Assembly (NCBI GenBank): GCA_947446935.1
Contig: CANFIV010000113.1
Location: 1-5,884, forward strand
Direction of reading: 5' to 3'
DNA from: Sphingomonadaceae bacterium
Lineage (GTDB): Bacteria; Pseudomonadota; Alphaproteobacteria; Sphingomonadales; Sphingomonadaceae
Length of the DNA stretch: 5,884 nt
The notes beneath the pieces were generated by a model. That model was not told where the DNA came from. It saw only the letters and a program-made list of their open reading frames with translations, and made no database searches. Positions 1 to 4,156 of this stretch are shown here, piece after piece (position 1 is the first letter of the stretch; the number at the start of each line of letters is the position of its first letter). The position numbers and the translations under genes are program-made.

Positions 1-112
1 GATCCCCGCCTTCGCGAGGATGACGAGGGCTCGGCCTAAATCCTTCGTCATTCCCGCTCCCCCTTAGTCATTCCCGCCCCAACCTTCGTCATTCCCGCGA
101 AGGCTGGAATCC
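1..112. repeat. Cluster of intergenic palindromic repeat elements (GTCATyCCCGC core)
   Basis: This non-coding stretch downstream of hrpB holds several copies of one short repeat. A nearly perfect palindrome opens the window: ATCCCCGC, loop CTTC, then GCGAGGAT at 2-21, with one mismatch, continuing to GACGA. Three direct copies of CTTCGTCATTCCCGC follow at 43-57, 63-77 (one mismatch, A for C) and 84-98. The last copy continues into GAAGGCTGGAAT, so 91-110 can fold as a stem with one mismatch. The same family recurs as a perfect hairpin at 2931-2960. Such elements between genes are common in alphaproteobacterial genomes. They can act as mRNA 3'-end stabilisers or weak terminators, but that role here is inferred. 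No run of T follows the hairpins on the hrpB side, so this is not a classical intrinsic terminator. Confidence 0.75.
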
Positions 113-140
113 AGAGCCCCAAACCCCACGCCCAGCCGGC

Positions 141-2588
141 CTACCTTTTCCGCCCCTCAAACGCGTTCTTGGTCTTCAAACTCGGCTCCTCCTCCCACGG
201 TGCCTCCGGCCAACGGTGCCTTGGGTAGCGGCCCTTCATGTCCTTCACCACATCGCGCCACGATCCGCGCCAGAAGCCGGGCAAGTCGGCGGTCGTCTGG
301 ATCGGCTTCTGCCCGGGTGATGTGAGCGACAGCAGCAGCGGCCTTGGCGGATCGCCAATCGTCGGATGCCGATCGAGCCCGAACAGCGCCTGCACGCGCA
401 GTTCCACCGCCGGCCCGCCTTCGTGCGCATAGTCGATCGCATGGCTGGTCCCGGCGGGCGAGCGGAACTCGGCGGGCGCCAGTCGGTCGAGCGTGCTGCG
501 CGCAGTCCAGTCGAGCCGCCCCAGCAGCGCATCGTGCAGCTTGCCCGCAGCAATCTGGAAATCACGCCGTCCGTTCAGCAAGGACGCAAGCCATTCCTCC
601 GCCTCGGCCAGCAGCGCGCTTTCCGAAAGCGCCGCCAGCCCGGCATGACGCGCGCGTTCCAGCAGTGCCGCCGCGCCCGAGCCCAGCGGCAAAAGGCCCA
701 ACCCCTCAGCGCGCAAAGTTTCAATCAGCAGCCCGGCCACAGCTTTCGGATCGGGCGAAGGATCAGGCACCCGCGCCAGCACAATCGCACCCAGCCGCCG
801 CTCAAGCCGCGCTTCCACGCGCGCTTCCGCGCCGTTCCACGCCAGCGAATGCCGCGCCTCGATCCGGTGCGCGAGATGCCGGGTCACATCGGCCTCCTCC
901 AGCGCAACCGCCGCCGTGATCCGCGCACCCTTGGCCTCGCCTTGTGCATCGCCAATCACCAGCCATGCCGCGCGGGCGAGCGAGCTTGCCGGATCAAGCC
1001 GATACCCGCGCCCGCCGGAAGCCAACCATTCCTCCCCGCTCGAACCCCGCGCCCGTGCGATCCGGTCCGGGAAGGCCTCGGCCAACAGCACGCCAAGCGG
1101 AACCTCGGCCCCACCTGCTCGCACGGCCAGCCGCGATGCACTCGCCGCCCAGCGCCCTGCCAGTTTGCGCGAAGCCTCCGCCCGCCCGCCGCGCTCGCGA
1201 TCCCAGCGTTCCAGCCGCGCCGCCAGATCCTCGCCGCGCCCGCCCAGCCCGCGCTCCTGCAGCAACAGCGCAAGGCAAGCCGCTTCCTCCGCCTGCCCGC
1301 GCGCCGCCGCAAACAGCAGCATATGCGCGAGCGGCGGCTCCATGGGCAGCGACGCCATCGCGCGGCCATGCGCGGTGATCCTGCCCTCGCCGTCGAGCGC
1401 GCCCAGCGCCGCAAGTTGCCCCCGCGCCGCCGCCATGGCCGCCACCGGCGGCGGATCGATCCACGCCATCTCCGCCGGATCGCCTGCGCCCCATTGGGCC
1501 AAAGTCAGCGCCAGCGGTGTCAGATCGCTCGTCAGCATTTCCGGCGGATCAAACGGCGCGCGCCCCGGATGCGCTGCCTCTTCCCACAAACGATAGGCCA
1601 CACCCGGCCCTTGCCGCGCGGCACGGCCCGCGCGCTGCGCCGCCGCCGCCTGGCTCGCGCGCACCGTCACCAGCCGCGTCACACCCGCCGCCTTGTCGAA
1701 CTCTGCCCGGCGCGAAAGGCCCGCATCGACCACAATCCGCACGCCTCCCAGCGTCAGCGAAGTCTCGGCGATGCTCGTCGCCAGCACCACCCGCCGCCGC
1801 CCGCCCGGATCAGGCCGGATCGCCGCGCGCTGCCCTGCCGGTTCGATTTGCCCATGCAGCGGCAGAACCAGCGCCTGCGGCAGCCGCTCCGCCAGCAAAT
1901 CCGCACACCGCTCAATCTGCGCGACACCGGGCAGAAACGCGAGGATATCGCCCGCCTCCTCCTGCCACGCCTGCGCCACCGCGCTTGCCACCGCCTGCTC
2001 CGGCTTCAATTCTGACCGCGACCCCAGCCACCGGATCGCCAGCGGAAAGGCCTTCCCTTCGCTTTCCACCACCGGGCAATCCCCCAGCAGCCGCGAAAAC
2101 CGCGCCCCGTCCAAGGTGGCAGACATGACCACCAGCCGCAGATCATCGCGCAGCACGCCTTGCGCCTCGATCGCCAGGGCCAGCGCCAGATCGCTCCCCA
2201 AATTGCGCTCGTGCGCCTCGTCAAACAGCACCGCCGAAATGCCCGCCAGTTCCGGATCGCCCAGCAGCGCCGAAACAAAGATCGCCTCGGTCATCACCAC
2301 GATCCGCGTCTTGGCAGAGCGCTTGGCATCGAGCCGGGTGACATAGCCCACGGTCTCGCCCGCCTGTTCCCCCATCAGCTCGGCCATACGCTCCGCTGCC
2401 GCGCGCGCCGCCACGCGCCGGGGGCTCAGCACCACGACTTGCCCCGTGCACCACGCCTCACCAATTAGCGCAGGCGCGACCGCCGTCGTCTTGCCCGCCC
2501 CCGGCGGCGCGATCAGCACCGCCGCAGGGCTGGCCCGCAGCGCTTCCAGCAATTCGGGCAATACGGCATGGATCGGCAATTCGCTCAC
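141..2588 (-). CDS. hrpB: ATP-dependent helicase HrpB (DEAH-box)
   Basis: HrpB is a DEAH/RHA-type NTP-dependent helicase presumed to act on RNA in the cytoplasm; its cellular role is poorly defined compared with HrpA. Numbering from the GTG at 2588 (815 residues, within the usual range for the family): Walker A APPGAGKTT at 27-35, motif II DEAH at 123-126, motif III SAT at 156-158, motif V TSIAETSLTL near 271-280, and motif VI QRAGRAAR at 318-325. A helicase-associated region follows, then the HrpB-specific C-terminal domain, recognisable by LPGFWRGSWRDV and MKGRYPRHRWPEAPW near the end. The start is chosen because HrpB proteins begin just before the LPIHAVLPELL segment and because AAGG (2597-2600) lies 8 nt upstream of this GTG. 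A longer frame begins with another GTG at 2678 and adds 30 residues, but those cross a 14-bp tandem repeat and a hairpin and do not resemble HrpB. Motif VI ends GRAAR rather than GRAGR. The stop is TAG at 141-143. The gene is divergent from the small ORF at 2698 and probably monocistronic. Confidence 0.96.
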   Translation of the reverse strand: MSELPIHAVLPELLEALRASPAAVLIAPPGAGKTTAVAPALIGEAWCTGQVVVLSPRRVAARAAAERMAELMGEQAGETVGYVTRLDAKRSAKTRIVVMTEAIFVSALLGDPELAGISAVLFDEAHERNLGSDLALALAIEAQGVLRDDLRLVVMSATLDGARFSRLLGDCPVVESEGKAFPLAIRWLGSRSELKPEQAVASAVAQAWQEEAGDILAFLPGVAQIERCADLLAERLPQALVLPLHGQIEPAGQRAAIRPDPGGRRRVVLATSIAETSLTLGGVRIVVDAGLSRRAEFDKAAGVTRLVTVRASQAAAAQRAGRAARQGPGVAYRLWEEAAHPGRAPFDPPEMLTSDLTPLALTLAQWGAGDPAEMAWIDPPPVAAMAAARGQLAALGALDGEGRITAHGRAMASLPMEPPLAHMLLFAAARGQAEEAACLALLLQERGLGGRGEDLAARLERWDRERGGRAEASRKLAGRWAASASRLAVRAGGAEVPLGVLLAEAFPDRIARARGSSGEEWLASGGRGYRLDPASSLARAAWLVIGDAQGEAKGARITAAVALEEADVTRHLAHRIEARHSLAWNGAEARVEARLERRLGAIVLARVPDPSPDPKAVAGLLIETLRAEGLGLLPLGSGAAALLERARHAGLAALSESALLAEAEEWLASLLNGRRDFQIAAGKLHDALLGRLDWTARSTLDRLAPAEFRSPAGTSHAIDYAHEGGPAVELRVQALFGLDRHPTIGDPPRPLLLSLTSPGQKPIQTTADLPGFWRGSWRDVVKDMKGRYPRHRWPEAPWEEEPSLKTKNAFEGRKR

Positions 2589-2683
2589 GCCCGCCGCCTT
2601 AGGGCCAAGCGCGCTCCAAGGAAACGGCTCCAAGGAAACAGGGTGTTCACTGCGCAATTGGTGCGTCCAGAAACGCACCCCAT
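2585..2683 (-). CDS. Possible 32-residue leader peptide upstream of hrpB (speculative)
   Basis: On the minus strand an ATG at 2683 opens a 32-codon frame ending in TGA at 2585-2587. The stop overlaps the preferred hrpB GTG in a four-base GTGA junction, the arrangement expected for translational coupling. A GAGG core lies 9 nt before the ATG (around 2693-2696). The peptide begins MGCVSGRTNC and ends in a basic ALRRRA tail; it has no recognisable domain. The frame runs through the 14-bp tandem repeat, which argues against strong coding constraint. Against it as well: a short open frame with a good ribosome site can occur by chance in GC-rich DNA. If real, it would regulate hrpB translation rather than act as a protein of its own. 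Confidence 0.2.
   Translation of the reverse strand: MGCVSGRTNCAVNTLFPWSRFLGARLALRRRA
2597..2600 (-). promoter_or_regulatory. Shine-Dalgarno sequence deciding the hrpB start
   Basis: On the minus strand AAGG is followed by an 8-nt spacer and then GTG at 2588. This is good Shine-Dalgarno spacing and supports the 815-residue form of HrpB over the form starting at 2678. The assignment is by sequence match only. Confidence 0.5.
2613..2640. repeat. 14-bp tandem direct repeat in the hrpB upstream region
   Basis: GCTCCAAGGAAACG (2613-2626) is followed at once by GCTCCAAGGAAACA (2627-2640), so 13 of 14 positions are identical. The period is not a multiple of three, which suggests that this stretch is not translated as part of HrpB and supports the downstream GTG start. 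It could be a tandem binding site for a regulator or simply a slippage duplication; the sequence does not decide between them. Confidence 0.7.
2660..2679. promoter_or_regulatory. Perfect inverted repeat in the divergent hrpB / small-ORF region
   Basis: GGTGCGT (2660-2666) and ACGCACC (2673-2679) form a perfect 7-bp inverted repeat around the 6-base spacer CCAGAA. It lies between the hrpB start and the plus-strand ATG at 2698. It could be an operator for a dimeric regulator or an RNA hairpin in the hrpB leader. The alternative hrpB GTG at 2678 sits inside its right arm, so in RNA that start would be base-paired. No family-specific operator is recognised. Confidence 0.35.
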
Positions 2684-2697
2684 GCTAAAGCCCCTCG

Positions 2698-2850
2698 ATG
2701 AGGACCAGTCTCGAAATCGTGATAGCGCTGCTCACCAGCCTGCTCGCCAGCGGCGCGGCCATCGCGGCGGTGCTGGCAGGCGGCGCAGCGCTGGTCGCGG
2801 GCGTCACATGGCTTATCCTGCGCGGCCGAAGCGGACCGGAAGGCCGCTAG
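2698..2850 (+). CDS. Small hydrophobic membrane protein, 50 residues, unknown function
   Basis: An ATG at 2698 opens 50 codons ending in TAG at 2848-2850. The product starts MRTSLEIVIALL. It has a continuous hydrophobic stretch from about residue 5 to 41, rich in Ala, Leu, Val and Gly, and closes with a polar basic tail beginning RGRSGPEGR at residue 42. The stretch could be one long or two short membrane helices with a turn at the Gly-Gly near residues 28-29; the basic tail predicts a cytoplasmic C-terminus. Third codon positions are mostly G or C, as in the neighbouring genes. The ribosome site is weak (AAAG at 2687-2690, 7 nt before the ATG). I do not recognise a family. It is divergent from hrpB and 223 bp upstream of the reductase gene. 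The coherent hydrophobic profile and clean ends make it a plausible gene, but its length alone cannot exclude chance. Confidence 0.45.
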   Translation: MRTSLEIVIALLTSLLASGAAIAAVLAGGAALVAGVTWLILRGRSGPEGR

Positions 2851-2930
2851 CCAGCGCGACGGGCATAGGCCCCGCTTTCGGAAAATCTGCCCCGGGCTGA
2901 GCGAACCGGAAGAACCTCACTCCCAAACCC

Positions 2931-2960
2931 TCGTCATCCCCGCCTTCGCGGGGATGACGA
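2931..2960. repeat. Perfect palindromic intergenic repeat element (13-bp stem)
   Basis: TCGTCATCCCCGC (2931-2943) pairs perfectly with GCGGGGATGACGA (2948-2960) around the loop CTTC. It belongs to the same family as the repeats at 1-112, where the same stem sequence is present with one mismatch. It sits between the small ORF and the reductase gene. Read on the minus strand it gives the peptide string FVIPAKAG, a well-known spurious translation of this repeat type. It could end or stabilise the small-ORF transcript, though no T-run follows. Confidence 0.85.
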
Positions 2961-3058
2961 AGCTTGGAGGCGGCTCCCAAGGGCCCACCCCACCAAATTC
3001 AATAGCGCCCACGCCTTGACCGTCCCCCACGCACGCGCCACCCTTCGCCAAATTCATT

Positions 3059-3063
3059 GGGAG
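3059..3063 (+). promoter_or_regulatory. Shine-Dalgarno sequence of the reductase gene
   Basis: GGGAG lies 10 nt upstream of the ATG at 3074. It is the only purine-rich stretch near that start and fits the start defined by the conserved N-terminus. Confidence 0.5.
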
Positions 3064-3073
3064 CACATCACAC

Positions 3074-4090
3074 ATGCAGCACCGCCGCCTCGGCACCTCC
3101 GCCATCGTCGTTTCCGATATCTGCATGGGCACGATGACTTTCGGCAGTCAGGCCGATGAAGCCACCTCGCTGCGCATTCTCGATATGAGCTATGATGCGG
3201 GCATCAATTTCTACGACACCGCCGAAGGCTACCCCGTCCCGCCCGATATCAAATGGGTCGGCCGCACGGAAGAAATCGTCGGCAAGTGGCTGAAAACCAA
3301 GCCGCGCGATGCGATCATTCTCGCCACCAAAGTCTCCGGCCCCAGCCACGTCTGGTTCAAGAGCCCGCTCCGCAATGGCATGACCGCCGTTGACCGGCAC
3401 AACACCACCCGCGCCATCGAAGCCAGCCTCAAGAAGCTCGGCACCGACTACATCGATCTCTACCAGACCCACTGGCCCGATCACGACACGGCTTATGAAG
3501 AAACCATGGAAGTGCTCGACGAACTCGTCCGCGCGGGCAAGGTCCGCGTGCTCGGCTGCTCGAACGAGACCTCATGGGGCCTGATGAAATCCATCGAAGC
3601 CGCCAAGGCCGTCGGCGCGGCCCGCTACCACACGATCCAGAACAATTTCAGCCTCAACAACCGCCGGTTCGAGGATGAGCTGGCCCAGGTCTGCCGCAAG
3701 GAAGGCGTGTCCCTCATCCCCTATTCGCCCATCGGCGGCGGCGTGCTGGCCGGCAAATACAACGGCGGTGCACGGCCCGAAGGCGCGCGCTTCTCGAAGT
3801 ACCTCGAAATGGGCGGACGGCAGGCAGGCATGGCCCGCCGCTTCGTCAACGAAAAGTCCACCGCCTCCGCCGAACGCTTCGCCGCGATCGCCGCCGAGCA
3901 CGGCCTCGATCCGGTCACGTTCGCCGTCGCCTGGTCCAAACAGCACGATTTCGTCGCCTCGACCATTGTCGGCGTGACCACCGAAGCCCAATGCGCGCCG
4001 ATCTTCGCGGCGGCCGATCTGGTGCTGCCGGAAGAGGCGATGAAGGCCGTCAACGCGGTGAGCCGCGAGATCATGTACCCGATGGGGTGA
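3074..4090 (+). CDS. Aldo/keto reductase, Tas-like, NADP(H)-dependent
   Basis: This 338-residue cytosolic oxidoreductase is predicted to reduce aldehydes or ketones with NADPH on a TIM-barrel fold. The N-terminal strand pair MQHRRLGTSA and GMGTMTFG-like CMGTMTFG (residues 17-24) are typical of the superfamily. The catalytic tetrad is intact: Asp48 and Tyr53 in YDTAEGYPVP, Lys86 in ATKVSGPS, and His133 in QTHWP. Cofactor-binding elements include CSNET (162-166), IQNNFSLNNR (188-197), YSPIGGGVLAGKY (217-229) and STIVGVTTEAQ (296-306). The motifs YPVPP, KVSGPS, THWP and SNETSWGLM match the Tas branch, named after E. coli Tas, which is linked genetically to growth of tyrosine-requiring mutants. 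Recalled against E. coli Tas, the loop after HWP is shorter here. The physiological substrate cannot be read from sequence. The start is supported by GGGAG 10 nt upstream and a full N-terminus. The gene is convergent with the glycanase gene, 66 bp away. Confidence 0.95.
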   Translation: MQHRRLGTSAIVVSDICMGTMTFGSQADEATSLRILDMSYDAGINFYDTAEGYPVPPDIKWVGRTEEIVGKWLKTKPRDAIILATKVSGPSHVWFKSPLRNGMTAVDRHNTTRAIEASLKKLGTDYIDLYQTHWPDHDTAYEETMEVLDELVRAGKVRVLGCSNETSWGLMKSIEAAKAVGAARYHTIQNNFSLNNRRFEDELAQVCRKEGVSLIPYSPIGGGVLAGKYNGGARPEGARFSKYLEMGGRQAGMARRFVNEKSTASAERFAAIAAEHGLDPVTFAVAWSKQHDFVASTIVGVTTEAQCAPIFAAADLVLPEEAMKAVNAVSREIMYPMG

Positions 4091-4104
4091 GGTGACCGAA
4101 AAGA

Positions 4105-4138
4105 GATCGGGGTGGCGGCATTGAGCCCCACCCCGATC
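4105..4138 (-). terminator. Intrinsic terminator of the glycanase gene, in the convergent gap
   Basis: GATCGGGGTGG (4105-4115) pairs perfectly with CCACCCCGATC (4128-4138), giving an 11-bp GC-rich stem with a 12-base loop. On the minus strand the stem is followed directly by TCTTTTC, the T-rich tail of a Rho-independent terminator, 18 bp past the glycanase stop. On the plus strand no T-run follows, so for the reductase transcript it may act only as a weak terminator or 3'-end stabiliser. Confidence 0.7.
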
Positions 4139-4156
4139 GCTAGCGGTTCACCGGGA

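Larger units (their letters stand above)
2851..3073. other. Intergenic region upstream of the reductase gene
   Basis: This 223-bp gap holds the palindrome at 2931-2960 and no coding frame I can support. A 9-bp direct repeat, CCAAATTCA, occurs at 2993-3001 and 3048-3056. TTGACC at 3016-3021 resembles a -35 box, but no matching -10 box is found at the usual spacing, so the promoter of the reductase gene is not assigned. Confidence 0.6.

Noticed and set aside
43..98. Three regularly spaced copies of a 15-bp unit as a small CRISPR array
   Set aside because: Units are too short, the 5-6 base gaps are far too small for spacers, and the same sequence occurs elsewhere as a palindromic intergenic element.
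366..2015. A 549-codon open frame on the plus strand inside hrpB
   Set aside because: It is antisense to an unmistakable helicase, is dominated by Arg, Pro, Ala and Gln, and has no domain. Long antisense frames are expected opposite G/C-biased codons.
2568..2900. A 110-codon plus-strand frame overlapping the small membrane ORF
   Set aside because: It is Arg-rich and low in hydrophobics, runs antisense into hrpB, and lies in a different frame from the coherent hydrophobic peptide at 2698-2850.
3016..3044. TTGACC as the -35 box of a promoter for the reductase gene
   Set aside because: The hexamer at 16-18 bp downstream shows no -10-like sequence, and the match is expected by chance.
2917..3132. 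A 71-codon minus-strand frame containing FVIPAKAG
   Set aside because: This is the typical spurious translation of the palindromic repeat, and the frame also overlaps the start of the reductase gene.
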